A program made the translations under genes and the position numbers. Below the pieces are notes generated by a model, which did no database searches, was not told the DNA's origin, and saw nothing but the letters and a program-made list of their open reading frames with translations. Source: Labilithrix luteola (GTDB taxonomy: Bacteria > Myxococcota_A > Polyangia > Polyangiales > Polyangiaceae). From it: DNA of 64,000 nt. The stretch covers positions 7,152,001-7,216,000 of the forward strand of contig NZ_CP012333.1 of assembly GCF_001263205.1 (NCBI RefSeq), written 5' to 3'. This document shows positions 1 to 7,918 of this stretch, piece after piece (the stretch's first letter is position 1; every line of letters begins with the position of its first letter).

Positions 1-858
1 TGCGTCCACGATGAGGTTCGCGACAGCGTCGTCGCGATTGCCGATTGTGGCTCGTTCGCCGCCGCCGGCGCGCGTCTGGGGCTGACGCCGTCCGCGGTCA
101 GCAAGACGGTGACCCGGGTCGAGGCGCGTCTCGGGATTCGGCTGCTCCAGCGGACGACGCGCCGTGTGGCGCTCACGGACGCTGGCGAGGCGTACGTCGT
201 GCGCGGCCGCCAGCTGCTCGCGGACTTCGAAGGGCTCGAGCGCGAGACGTCGTCGCGCGACGAGACCATTCGCGGGACGCTCCGGGTATCCGCGCCGGCG
301 GTCTACGGTTCGGTGAAGGTAGCTCCCTTGCTAACCGTCCTCGCAAGCAAGCATCCGGCGCTCGATGTGCACCTCACGTGCGACGATCGGCTCGTAGACA
401 TGGTCGTCGAGCGCATCGACGTGGGGGTCCGCATTCTCTCGACCTTGCCAGCCGAGTTCGTCGCTCGCGAGCTCACCGAGGATCGTCGCGGTCTCTACGC
501 GAGCCCTGCATACTTGCGACGCGCCGGCACGCCGAGGACTCTCGATGATCTCGCTTCCCACGCGCTCGTCGTGTACAGCGGCGGGCCGACGACGGTGCGG
601 CGCGGCAGGGTCGTGTTTGCGACCGACAACATCCTCGCAGCGCGCGAGGCGGCGCGGGGAGGGCTCGGCATCGCCGAACTCCCCGAGTATCTCGCGCGCG
701 ACGACGCGGCCGCCGTAGCGCTGCGCGAGGTTCTTCCCGGCGTGGTGCCGCCGACGAGGAAGATCTACGCACTCTATTTGCCATCGCGTTACTTGCCGCC
801 GCAGGTGCGCGCGTTCGTCGATCTTCTCGTACGTGACGCCAAGTCACGTGCACCTTGA
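1..858 (+). CDS. LysR-family transcriptional regulator, 5'-truncated
   Basis: The reading frame is open from the first base of the window, so the true start lies upstream. The N-terminal part shows a LysR winged helix-turn-helix: SFAAAGARLGLTPSAVSK at about residues 18-35 of the fragment, followed by RVEARLG and RTTRRVALTDAGEAY. The remainder, about 190 residues, has the size and pattern of the LysR substrate-binding domain. LysR proteins normally have about 300 residues and 285 are present here, so only a short N-terminus is missing. The inducer and target genes cannot be read from the sequence. The YciI-like gene just downstream on the same strand may or may not be co-transcribed. Confidence 0.9.
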   Translation, partial: CVHDEVRDSVVAIADCGSFAAAGARLGLTPSAVSKTVTRVEARLGIRLLQRTTRRVALTDAGEAYVVRGRQLLADFEGLERETSSRDETIRGTLRVSAPAVYGSVKVAPLLTVLASKHPALDVHLTCDDRLVDMVVERIDVGVRILSTLPAEFVARELTEDRRGLYASPAYLRRAGTPRTLDDLASHALVVYSGGPTTVRRGRVVFATDNILAAREAARGGLGIAELPEYLARDDAAAVALREVLPGVVPPTRKIYALYLPSRYLPPQVRAFVDLLVRDAKSRAP

Positions 859-927
859 TGCGTCCATGCAGTCGCCGTGGCGAGGGCACCGAGGTGTCGG
901 TTGGAGAGCGTGGTAGAGAACGTCGCC

Positions 928-1224
928 ATGAACGCCTGGTTCCTGCTCCTCTACGACTATGTTCCCGACTACCTCGAGCGGCGCGTCCCGCTGCGGGAGG
1001 AACACCTCCGACTCATCCGCGAAGCGCATGCCCGCGGTGAGCTCGTGATGGCAGGCGCCCACGACGATCCGATCGACGGCGCGTTCGACGGCGGAGCGAT
1101 CGTGTTCAAGACGAGCGATCGCGCCGTGGTAGAGCGCTACGCGGAGGCCGATCCGTACGTGAAGCACGGCCTCGTTACGCGCCTACGGATTCGGCGCTGG
1201 AACGTGGTGACCGGCGGCGAGTAG
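928..1224 (+). CDS. YciI-like (YCII-domain) protein
   Basis: The 98-residue product has the YCII domain pattern: MNAWFLLLYDYV, then REEHLRLIREAHARGELVMA, a GAHDDP segment, and a C-terminal strand-helix ending DPYVKHGLV. YCII proteins are small ferredoxin-like-fold proteins; a few are dehalogenase-like, most have no known reaction. I chose the internal ATG at 928 because the family begins with the strand starting at MNAWF; the 17 residues upstream in the same frame look non-homologous. It lies 69 bases after the LysR gene on the same strand. The specific role is unknown. Confidence 0.8.
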   Translation: MNAWFLLLYDYVPDYLERRVPLREEHLRLIREAHARGELVMAGAHDDPIDGAFDGGAIVFKTSDRAVVERYAEADPYVKHGLVTRLRIRRWNVVTGGE

Positions 1225-1337
1225 CCCATCGCAGGACTAGCGCTTCTCGACGAGCGGTTCGATTTTGCGCGTCGTTCGCTTCTTGGTGCGCGGCGAACGG
1301 TAAGCGTTGCGTGCGGCGAGGCCCTCCTGGATCGCGC

Positions 1338-1425
1338 TCTCGAGCAGCGTCGCGCGCACGACGTCGAGCACCGATGTTCGCTCGAGCACCTCTGCGAGCG
1401 GCAGCGGGCGGGTGAGGAGAGGAGG
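1338..1425 (-). pseudogene. Remnant of an HExxH peptidase gene (copy of part of the 16.2-17.1 kb gene)
   Basis: Reading the minus strand gives PLPLAEVLERTSVLDVVRAT, which matches PLPLADVLERTSVLGVVRTT in the intact peptidase gene at 16198-17115. Over 27 aligned residues 23 are identical, and the DNA of 16455-16540 aligns with this block almost without gaps. The HELFH active site and the rest of the gene are absent, so this is a relic. It occupies part of the 430-base stretch between the YciI gene and the next small gene. The flanking plus-strand gene (1842-2207) also has a relic beside the intact peptidase, so the two loci appear to share an ancestral arrangement. Confidence 0.75.
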
Positions 1426-1653
1426 CGAACCGCGCCCTCGCGCTCGGCAAGGAGGCTCCAGACGCGCGCCGCCAGGGACAGGATGAGGGCAGGGCAAGGG
1501 CGAAACTGCGAAACTGCGAAGGCGCGAAGCTCTGCTGCCGCGACGACGACGGCGGTGCTCGCGCGCACTTAAGCTGGCCTGGCTCTTGCGGAGCGGGCGT
1601 GGAGTCCGCACTATGAGCGATCCACATTTGCCCCCGTACGAGGTGACTCGCGA

Positions 1654-1845
1654 ATGGCATCCAGCACGACATTTCAAAAAAGACAGAAAGAACGCGCTCG
1701 GCTCGATAAGCAGCGCGAAAAGGCGGAGAAAAAGAAGCTCCGGCGCGACCAGCCCAGCGCGCGTGTGGCGCATGAGCCGGGCGTCGATCCCGACATCGCC
1801 GGCATCATTCCTGGACCCCAGCCGATCCCGGAGGACCAACAGTGA
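1654..1845 (+). CDS. Small charged hypothetical protein (63 aa)
   Basis: The product starts MASSTTFQKRQKERARLDKQ and continues through a Lys/Arg/Glu-rich helix to a Pro-rich tail. The 5' half is strongly basic and likely helical or coiled. I do not recognise a characterised family. Support for it being real is its coupling to the next gene: its stop overlaps that gene's GTG start, and a GGAGG Shine-Dalgarno for the next gene lies inside its last codons. A nucleic-acid-associated role is possible from the charge, but that is a guess. Confidence 0.55.
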   Translation: MASSTTFQKRQKERARLDKQREKAEKKKLRRDQPSARVAHEPGVDPDIAGIIPGPQPIPEDQQ

Positions 1846-2207
1846 AGGATCAGCGCGTGGCGGCCTTCCGCAAGGTGCTCACCTCACTCCTCGACTCGCT
1901 CGACGCGACCGTCCGCGTCGCTCGGTGGTCGGGGCCCGAGGCGATTCCGACGCCGCTCGAGAACAGCGCTGCGAAGCTCCTCGACCATCTTGGCTCGGCA
2001 AACCGCCTCGCAGCGGATCGGTACCTCGGATCCCCGCCGGTGGTCGCATGCATGACCGCCATGAGCGCGGCCACGAAGGTCCTCGATGGGGCCTACGTGG
2101 AGTACCGACGCCACATCGAGGCACAGAAGGAGGAGCTGGACCAAGCGGCGATCGCGCTCCTGCACGAAATCGACGGGGTGAAGTCCACGTCGGATAAGTG
2201 GGGCTAG
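1842..2207 (+). CDS. Conserved hypothetical helical protein (121 aa)
   Basis: The start is GTG, overlapping the stop of the upstream 63-residue gene in a GTGA arrangement, with GGAGG about 8 bases upstream; translational coupling is likely. The product is mostly alpha-helical by composition, with no signal peptide, membrane segment or recognisable catalytic motif. A degenerate relic of its 3' part (SAATKxLDG...EYRR) lies at 17157-17255, next to the intact HExxH peptidase, so this gene was once paired with a peptidase gene in both places. No function can be assigned. Confidence 0.6.
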   Translation: MKDQRVAAFRKVLTSLLDSLDATVRVARWSGPEAIPTPLENSAAKLLDHLGSANRLAADRYLGSPPVVACMTAMSAATKVLDGAYVEYRRHIEAQKEELDQAAIALLHEIDGVKSTSDKWG

Positions 2208-2346
2208 GACAAGCTCGGGCGTCTTGGGAGAGCCCAACGTCGCCCGGCTGAAGCGCAATGCGGGCGCCGTGGTGACCGCAGATCACGGCCCGATCCGGCG
2301 CTCGACCCCACAAGACAGCGCGCACATCGCCCCGCGCAACAGGAGC

Positions 2347-2377
2347 GAAGCCTCGGCTCGCAGTGAGCTGGGGCTTC
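2347..2377. terminator. Hairpin of a two-copy type (terminator-like)
   Basis: The arms are GAAGCC...GGCTTC (6 bp, outer) and GCTC...GAGC (4 bp, inner), with a five-base loop and mismatched TCG/TGG between them. An almost identical hairpin, differing in the loop, lies at 41399-41429 just after the cold-shock gene. There is no T run, so intrinsic termination is not certain. This copy lies 140 bases after the 1842-2207 gene. The DNA after both copies contains GCTTTGTGG. Confidence 0.5.
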
Positions 2378-2428
2378 GTGCGTGCCGCATAGGGCCAATC
2401 CCGCCGAGCGCGGGGGCCCGCGCTTTGT

Positions 2429-2549
2429 GGATCTGAGCCGGCGCTAAGAACGTGAGGGGGCGAGGAGTGCTGTCGAAATGGAACTCACCGTCGCTACCGA
2501 CGGCGACGTCGAGGTGATCGCCAGAGGCGAGCGTCACCTCGAGCTCGTG
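2429..2549 (-). pseudogene. 3'-end fragment of a lipoprotein gene (copy of the end of the 19.3-20.1 kb gene)
   Basis: On the minus strand the block encodes VTLASGDHLDVAVGSDGEFHF, matching the C-terminus of the intact lipoprotein at 19272-20066, which has VTLAAGDHLDAAVGSAGDFHF. The DNA aligns with 19276-19397 nearly throughout, including the CCGGCGCTA just inside the stop. Nothing of the signal peptide or the first 210 residues is present. A shorter fragment of the same 3' end lies at 4659-4713. Together with the hairpin at 2347 it fills the 400-base gap between genes. Confidence 0.8.
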
Positions 2550-2606
2550 GATGACCGCTTCAGCGCGTCCGTGGAGCGAGGAGCTGTCGGCGGGTGCGCA
2601 AGAGAT

Positions 2607-3062
2607 CTACGGTGCAGGCACCGCGTTCAACGTGCCGCGGACCACGTCAGCGAAGGCGGCTCCTTCGCCTTGGTCTCGTTGCTTTGGCACATGCGGGAGT
2701 CCGCTTCGGTGTTGGACGAGCTGGCGCACCGTGATCGTTCCCGCGCGATCGATGACGCCCTTGTCGACGAGCTTCACGCCGGGCAGATGCTTCGAGACAG
2801 GATCGTCGAGCCCGATCGCCTTGGCGTGTGCAAGGCTCACGATGCGTGCGGCCGTCAGAACTTTGCTCACGCTCGCGACGTTGAATCGTGAGTCATTCGT
2901 TGCAGGCGATCCGCCTTCCCAAAGGGGCCCGAGCACAGCGGTACTTTCGACGGCGCCGATTACGCCCGTAGTTGCAGCAGCCGTTCCGAATGGCGATTCA
3001 ACGAGCGGCGCGATCGCATTCGCCAGCCGAGCATGAAGTCGTTGTTGTTCATCCGTGGACAC
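2607..3062 (-). pseudogene. Truncated serine beta-lactamase-family hydrolase
   Basis: The first 150 residues match the N-terminal part of class C beta-lactamase/esterase-like hydrolases: FNVASVSKVLTAARIVSLA carries the SxxK nucleophile motif (SVSK), followed by GLDDPVSKHLPG and a degenerate LLTHxSGL-like segment, VQHRSGLP. Family members have 350-400 residues. Here the frame stops at about 150, so the Tyr and KTG-like motifs that complete the active site are missing. The GTG start with GGAGG upstream looks normal, so the 3' part was lost. The truncation is followed directly by the lipoprotein fragment at 2429-2549. Confidence 0.75.
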
Positions 3063-3141
3063 GACGTTCCCTCCGTCAGCCTCCTTGGCTGCGACGTTCC
3101 CCTCCGGGACATGCCCAGTGCCCGTTTCGTCGAACGGAGAC

Positions 3142-3798
3142 TTACCTACTGGTCTCCGATGCGGACTTCGTTGCGCGATCCTGCTTCTTACAGCGCTCGA
3201 TGTAGCCCATCGCGATCGAGCAGAGCTCGTCGACGAACTCCGTAGAGTTCAGCAGCGAGGGGCGATGCTTCGCCGCGTACACGACTGGACCGTCGAGCGC
3301 TGCCAGCAACATTGCTGCGCGCATCGGCGCCTGCTTCACCGGGAGAAGCGGCAGGAGCACGTCGACGAGCGGCCCCAGTGCATCCCGATCCGCCTCGGAG
3401 AACGCAAGCCTGTACGAACGCATTGAGTGCTTGATCGCGAGCGTCGTGGTGATGATCGCGCGGATTCCTTCCTCGACCGGACGACCTCGATGCGCGCTTG
3501 TAACGGCGGACAACGTTGCGAGCATCCTCTGTCGATCGAGTTCGCGCAGCGCGGCCACCAGTGACGCCTTGTCCTGAAAATACTGGTAGAGCGTGCCCAC
3601 CGAGACGCCGGCGCGTTCGGCCACTCGCGTGGTGGTCAGCTTCTGAAGTCCAACGTTGTCCAGAACCTGAAGGGTCGCTTCGAGGATCGCATCGACAGTG
3701 GCCTGCGAGCGGGCTTGAAGAGGCTGTTTTCGCTCACCGTGCTTGGCGCGCGAGAGCGCTGGATCGAAAGCGAATACCAAGCTCGGAGGTTTCTTCAT
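3142..3798 (-). CDS. TetR-family transcriptional regulator
   Basis: The 218-residue product has an N-terminal TetR HTH: TVDAILEATLQVL, then LTTTRVAERAGVSVGTLYQY and FQDKASLVAAL (roughly residues 30-80), followed by a helical ligand-binding domain. I chose ATG 3798 (MKKPPSL) because upstream in-frame sequence overlaps the divergent SDR gene and has no family similarity. It is divergent from the SDR gene with only 14 bases between start codons, so it probably controls both genes through an operator inside that overlap. The ligand is unknown. Confidence 0.9.
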   Translation of the reverse strand: MKKPPSLVFAFDPALSRAKHGERKQPLQARSQATVDAILEATLQVLDNVGLQKLTTTRVAERAGVSVGTLYQYFQDKASLVAALRELDRQRMLATLSAVTSAHRGRPVEEGIRAIITTTLAIKHSMRSYRLAFSEADRDALGPLVDVLLPLLPVKQAPMRAAMLLAALDGPVVYAAKHRPSLLNSTEFVDELCSIAMGYIERCKKQDRATKSASETSR

Positions 3799-3812
3799 AT
3801 TCCTAACGGTAC

Positions 3813-4628
3813 ATGACGACAGGCGACACAAGCAGCCTCGGCGGCAAGACCTTCCTCGTGACCGGCGCAACCTCCGGTGTTGGGCTCGCCACGGTGCGCG
3901 GTCTCGTCGCGCGAGGTGCGGAGGTTCTCGGCGCGAGTCGTTCCGGTGCAAAGGGCGATGCGACGCGCGGCATCTCGCTCGATCTGACGGTCCCCAGCTC
4001 GATCCGTCGCGTGCAAGCTGAGCTCACGTCGTCGCGCGCGCACATCGATGGGCTCGTGCACGCGGCGGGCGGTTTCTATTGGGAGCCGTCTGCCACGGAG
4101 TTCGGCGTCGACCGCGCTTGGGCGGTGAATTACCTCGGCCACGTGATGTTGACACGCGCGCTATGGTCGCTGCTCGAGGCTGCGCCGCGTGGTCGTGTCG
4201 CCACGGTCGCCGGCAATCCCCGGTTGGTCCGGCGCGCCAAGCTCGACTCGAGCGCGATCGAGCGCACCTCCGGTGGTGCGTTCGAGGTCGCGGGCCAGGC
4301 GCTCGCCGCGCGCGTAGCGTGGACGAGCAGGCTTGCGCGTCGGACAGCTGGCACCCGCGTGACCGTGCTTTGCTTCCATCCCGGCTCGGTGCGCTCCAAC
4401 CTCGGCGCCGACGGTCCTTGGTGGTGGCGCGCGCTCGGCCCGCTCTGGCAGACGTTCGCCTCACCGACTTGCAACATCGCCGTGAGCGCAGCGAGCGATC
4501 CTTCGCTCGGCGAGATGAACGGTGCGCTCGTCGATCCGAGCGGCCGCGCACATCGCTTCGACGATCTCGATGCTGCGCTCGGCGACGCGCTCGAGACGGA
4601 GACCGATCGTCTCCTCTCGAAGCTTTAG
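3813..4628 (+). CDS. Short-chain dehydrogenase/reductase-like protein, active-site residues missing
   Basis: This is an SDR fold: the cofactor motif TGATSGVG is at residues 17-24, HAAGG at 83-87 replaces NNAGG, and the structural VN is at 105-106 (AVNYLGH). The catalytic YxxxK should fall where the sequence reads AGQAL (160-164), so both Tyr and Lys are replaced. The catalytic Ser strand reads TVAGNP. NAD(P) binding is plausible, but normal SDR chemistry is doubtful. The ATG at 3813 is the first possible start, since an in-frame TAA lies nine bases upstream. The gene is divergent from the TetR regulator, which likely controls it. Confidence 0.85.
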   Translation: MTTGDTSSLGGKTFLVTGATSGVGLATVRGLVARGAEVLGASRSGAKGDATRGISLDLTVPSSIRRVQAELTSSRAHIDGLVHAAGGFYWEPSATEFGVDRAWAVNYLGHVMLTRALWSLLEAAPRGRVATVAGNPRLVRRAKLDSSAIERTSGGAFEVAGQALAARVAWTSRLARRTAGTRVTVLCFHPGSVRSNLGADGPWWWRALGPLWQTFASPTCNIAVSAASDPSLGEMNGALVDPSGRAHRFDDLDAALGDALETETDRLLSKL

Positions 4629-4658
4629 CTCGAACCATCGTCGAGAGCGCCGCTTTAC

Positions 4659-4713
4659 GGATCTGAACCGGCGCTACGAATCGTGAGGTGGACAGGAGTG
4701 ATGTCGAAATGGA
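4659..4713 (-). pseudogene. Short 3'-end fragment of the same lipoprotein family
   Basis: This 55-base block, CCGGCGCTACGAATCGTGAG onward, matches the end of the intact lipoprotein gene at 19276-19330 and the fragment at 2429. It begins with GGATCTGAACC and ends around GTCGAAATGGA. It sits just after the SDR gene. Like the 2429 copy, it is preceded by CGCTTT. No reading frame is preserved beyond the match. Confidence 0.65.
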
Positions 4714-4734
4714 TGAGCGGCTCGAAACCCGTCG

Positions 4735-5042
4735 CTACGTGTTCCGCGCCCGTCCGACCCAGTACCCAGGCCTCCGGCGCGCGTGAGCGATCGCGATGAC
4801 GACCACGTTGTCGTGCTCGACGGAGAAGATGATCACGTAGGGAAATCGCCGGACGACCTTCTTCCGATACGGCGGTCCCGCCGCCACGTGGCGCACGAGA
4901 GAGGCGCGGCCAGGATCTCTTCGAACGCGCCGTCGATGCTGGCGACGAGCTCGACGCCGAGGCCCGCGCGGCGCGCCTCGTACCACTCCGCGGCGGCCGC
5001 GAGTTCCTCCTCGGCCTCCGGCGCGACGCGGAGGCGTGTCAC
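4735..5042 (-). pseudogene. RelE/ParE-family toxin gene with a one-base frameshift
   Basis: The N-terminal half (VTRLRVAPEAEEELAAAAEW, then GVELVASIDGAFEEILA) and the C-terminal half (PYRKKVVRRFPYVIIFSVEH, then IAIAHARRRPGYW) are both typical of ParE/RelE toxins but lie in different frames. The switch falls near 4905-4920. The span is 308 bases, one short of 103 codons, so one inserted base would restore a normal 102-residue toxin. The GTG start overlaps the stop of the upstream antitoxin (GTGA). The family inhibits gyrase or cleaves mRNA; this copy is inactive unless the shift is a sequencing error. Confidence 0.8.
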
Positions 5043-5284
5043 GTACGCCCGAGGCGCTTCAGGATCCGCGACCGCACGTCGGTCCAGTCCGCACCCGACT
5101 CGCCACGGCTCTTGGCCGCATCGACGCGCCGGTCGAGCTCCCCGAGCCACGCCGCCTCCCAGCCCGCGTCCGGTGGACCGTCGACGCTGGCGATGATCTC
5201 GGACGCGAGCTCGAGGCGCTCGTCCTCCGGCAGTGCCAACACGTCCTCCAGGAGCTTTCGGGCCGCGTCACTCATGCCGACCAT
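5039..5284 (-). CDS. Addiction-module antitoxin-like protein (81 aa)
   Basis: The product MSDAARKLLEDVLALPEDE, then RLELASEIIASVDG and DAGWEAAWLGELDRR, matches the family of short helical antitoxins that precede RelE/ParE toxins (addiction-module protein type, PF09720-like). The gene can start at 5284 (MVGMSD) or 5275 (MSD). The second fits the family better, but neither has a strong Shine-Dalgarno. The toxin start overlaps its stop codon, the usual antitoxin-first order. The antitoxin is intact although the toxin is frameshifted. Confidence 0.8.
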   Translation of the reverse strand: MVGMSDAARKLLEDVLALPEDERLELASEIIASVDGPPDAGWEAAWLGELDRRVDAAKSRGESGADWTDVRSRILKRLGRT

Positions 5285-5466
5285 TCTAGCTCACGAGCAG
5301 GCTTCATGCCGCGAGCCTCGCCGCTGAGCTCGACCCATCTCGCAAAACACCGGATGAATCCCCCCCGCGCAAACGAAGAGCCTAGAGCTCTGTCCTCTTT
5401 CGGCGCGAGGGAAGCGACGTCAGGGAAGCGAAGTCGAGCGCAAGCCAGCAACGTCTCACGTGCGAG

Positions 5467-6804
5467 TCATGTGAGGATGCCGAGGGCTTCTCGAACGAGG
5501 GTCTCGATCGGTCGCCGCCATGGCTCGTCGCACTCCTTTCTGTCGATGACGAAGAGGGCGCGGTCGGCTTCGGCGCTACGGAAGCCCAGCGAGAAGAGCG
5601 CGGTGCGCACGTGTTTCCGCGCGTCGGCGTCTCGCCTCTGCTCGGGCGCCACGTGGCTCGCCTCGACAGCAAGGCCATCGATGGCCGACGGCGAGGCCGT
5701 GGAGGTGGTCGTCCTCGTTGCTTCCAACTTTCGCTGGGAGAAGTCGGCCGGTCCGGAGACGGGCGTGCTGCGATCTCCTCGGAGCGATGGGCCCTTACGA
5801 CGAGTGCGGACCCGGGCTTCGACGTGCGCGCGACCGAACACTCGCTCGGCAGCGTCGTGGTTGTGCGCTCGGCAAAAGACGCGGAGGTTTTCGGCCTCGC
5901 CGCTGCCACCGAGCGCTCGGGGCGTGACGTGGTCGAGTTCGAGAAACGAGCGCGCCGGACAGCGTCCGCCGTTTTCGCCGACGAACGAACATTGCATACC
6001 GTCACGCTCGAACGCTTCCCGACGGGCCGCGCGCGTCACGTAGCCGTGCTTCGCCGACGGCTTACGGCCGCGCGCTCGCGAGCTCGTACCGAGTTTCTCC
6101 TTCGAGAGCTTCTCGATGAGCAGCTCGACGGCTCGTTCGACGATGGTCGCGAGATCCCCACTCGGATTCTGGTGACTCATGAGAGCGCGCGCGAGCTCCA
6201 GCTTGTCGCGAAGGGCCTCATTGGCCGTGAGTTGCACTCTGTAGCGACGCTCCGCGAGGGCCTTTAGCTGCGGTGGCGACGACTGCGACGCCGTCGTGAA
6301 CGGTTCTTGCGACGAAGCGGCCGAGGAAGACGGTCGGCGCTCCGGCAGCTTCCGAATCGACGCTCGGACGTCGGGCTTCGGCGCCATTCGCGCCACGAGC
6401 TCCTCGACCTCGCGCTTCGTCTTGCCGCTCGCGGCAGCGACGATCTCGTCGACATTCTCCTCCGTGAGAGCGTCACGCAGAAGCACGAGACTCGAGAGAT
6501 GGATTTGGCCCGAGGCAATGGCATCCAGCAGCACTGGCAAGCGCCGAACGAGACGCGCCGCCGTGAGCCTTCGAAACGCTTCTCCCTCGCTGAAGCCGAG
6601 CCTGCGTGTGCAGAAGTCGAACATCGACGAACACGCGAGCTCGAGATGGAGTCGACGCTCTTCGATCTCGACGAGATAGACGATCATCCTCGCGAGCGAC
6701 TGCCTCTCCACGCCGACGAACGACCTCAGGTCGACGAGAATCGCTTCATTCGACAGTGTCGCGAGAAGTCTCGGCATCGTGTCCGCAGGTCTGATCCCGT
6801 TCAC
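5467..6804 (-). CDS. DUF222/HNH endonuclease-domain protein
   Basis: This 445-residue protein has a helical DUF222/13E12-type N-terminal region (LARMIVYLVEIEERRLHLEL at about residues 37-56, then CTRRLGFSEGEAFRRL), a Ser-rich linker, and an HNH domain at about 270-325. That domain has Cys pairs around CSFVGENGGRC, a His in LELDHVTPRALGG, and NLRVFCRAHNHDAAE. The HNH motif binds a metal and cleaves DNA; these proteins are often multicopy. Pieces of close paralogues lie at 21121-21425, 22636-23395 and 23695-23800, so this is the intact member of a locally decaying family. It stands alone on its strand. Confidence 0.85.
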   Translation of the reverse strand: MNGIRPADTMPRLLATLSNEAILVDLRSFVGVERQSLARMIVYLVEIEERRLHLELACSSMFDFCTRRLGFSEGEAFRRLTAARLVRRLPVLLDAIASGQIHLSSLVLLRDALTEENVDEIVAAASGKTKREVEELVARMAPKPDVRASIRKLPERRPSSSAASSQEPFTTASQSSPPQLKALAERRYRVQLTANEALRDKLELARALMSHQNPSGDLATIVERAVELLIEKLSKEKLGTSSRARGRKPSAKHGYVTRAARREAFERDGMQCSFVGENGGRCPARSFLELDHVTPRALGGSGEAENLRVFCRAHNHDAAERVFGRAHVEARVRTRRKGPSLRGDRSTPVSGPADFSQRKLEATRTTTSTASPSAIDGLAVEASHVAPEQRRDADARKHVRTALFSLGFRSAEADRALFVIDRKECDEPWRRPIETLVREALGILT

Positions 6805-6862
6805 TCATACGCCCCTCCCTGGTCCCCCGCACCCTGCGAGCACGAGGTCTGGAAACCTAATC

Positions 6863-6921
6863 ACAGAATACGTGTTCGCAAGTTCACTATTGAACTCGCA
6901 TTCCTTATAAATGCGTTCTGT
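6863..6921. promoter_or_regulatory. AT-rich block of nested inverted repeats upstream of the HNH gene
   Basis: This 59-base AT-rich island lies 59 bases upstream of the HNH gene's start codon. It contains GCAAGTTCA-CTAT-TGAACTCGC (nine-base arms, one mismatch), then CGCATT-CCTTATA-AATGCG (six-base perfect arms), all inside an outer ACAGAA...TTCTGT pair. This pattern fits an operator or promoter region for the HNH gene. No regulator is identified. Confidence 0.4.
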
Positions 6922-7918
6922 AATACCTCACGATGTCGTTGCTGGTTCATCGCTCATGAGCTCGAACGCTTCCTCCACGCCTTCGGAACGAGGCTTCCCT
7001 CGCACTGTGAAGAAGCAACGGCGCGCCATAACGCCCAACCCGGTCAAAGAGGTCGCCGCAAGTGAAGGGCATTGTGTCTGGACCGCGAAGGCTGCCACCG
7101 TGTCCGTCGTAGACGGCACGAGCCCGATCTGGTGCATGGACTTCGGTGCACGACGCAGCGGTGGACTTCCTGGCGCCGCGCGCGGAGAGAATCGGGATCG
7201 ATCGTGAGATCGCTCTTTCGCCGTACTCGTGGATTCCCCCGATCGTGAGGTTTACGAGTCGGCGCGGTCCAAACAGACGACGGCTACGAGCGGAAAAGGC
7301 GCGGCGTAGCGCGGGCCCAACATCGACGATCATCATCGCAATACCCCCGCCATCATCGGACACCGACTGACGGTGCATCTTGGTGCCGGTCCTGCGTCGC
7401 TGGCGCCACTGCAATCGCAGACGAGGCAGTCGGCTGCCGTCGGGCACGCGGGGCCTCTGTCTTCGATAGCGCTCGACATCGCAGGTGCCCCTCGGCACGT
7501 CGTAACGACGAGAGCGGTCGCGATCATGAGCACGGCGCGCATCAGGGGCTCAGATTTGCGCGTCGGATGACGATGCCACCCGGGGATTCTCATGCGCGTA
7601 GGTACCTCGACGCGCGTGACGTGGAGATCGCGTGCCTCCAGAAGGATCTTCAGCGCGCGACGGCTCGGGAGCGTCGGGCGTCCGCTAGCGCAGTGGTTTC
7701 GTCATGTAGTGCACGCGATGCCCGGCGCTTCGCGTGCCACGCGGATATCGGCGCGTTCGAATAGGACACGTGTGAACTAAAATGGCTGTCAGTGCATTGA
7801 CGGAAATCGCGTAAGGATCGTGACGCGAGCGTCTCGTTTGCTTCGGCCTGACGACACAAGGTTTTGCAAATCAGTTTAGTTTGCCAATGGTGGCATTCGT
7901 CGTGCAGTCGGCCCGGCC
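6922..7918. other. Gene-poor stretch, one candidate small lipoprotein
   Basis: I see no convincing gene here other than the minus-strand candidate at 7333-7542. Several overlapping frames are open by chance because of the high GC. One minus-strand frame contains VYDGHGG, which resembles a PP2C phosphatase motif, but nothing around it fits that family. No tRNA, repeat or terminator was recognised. Confidence 0.4.
7333..7542 (-). CDS. Candidate small Cys-rich lipoprotein (69 aa)
   Basis: Starting at MRAVLMIATALVVTTCRGAP the frame has a signal-peptide-like hydrophobic stretch and a possible lipobox (VTTC), followed by a short Cys-rich tail (CPTAADCLVCDCSG). The product would be anchored in the envelope. 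It has no neighbour with which to form an operon and no recognised family. It could be a relic of a longer lipoprotein gene. Confidence 0.35.
   Translation of the reverse strand: MRAVLMIATALVVTTCRGAPAMSSAIEDRGPACPTAADCLVCDCSGASDAGPAPRCTVSRCPMMAGVLR

Noticed and set aside
1237..1839. A 200-residue minus-strand frame across the peptidase relic
   Set aside because: Only about 27 residues match a known protein; the rest is Arg-rich GC-shadow sequence and overlaps two plus-strand genes.
6947..7498. Minus-strand frame with VYDGHGG, like a PP2C phosphatase
   Set aside because: The other PP2C motifs and the metal-binding Asp residues are absent; the single short match is likely chance.
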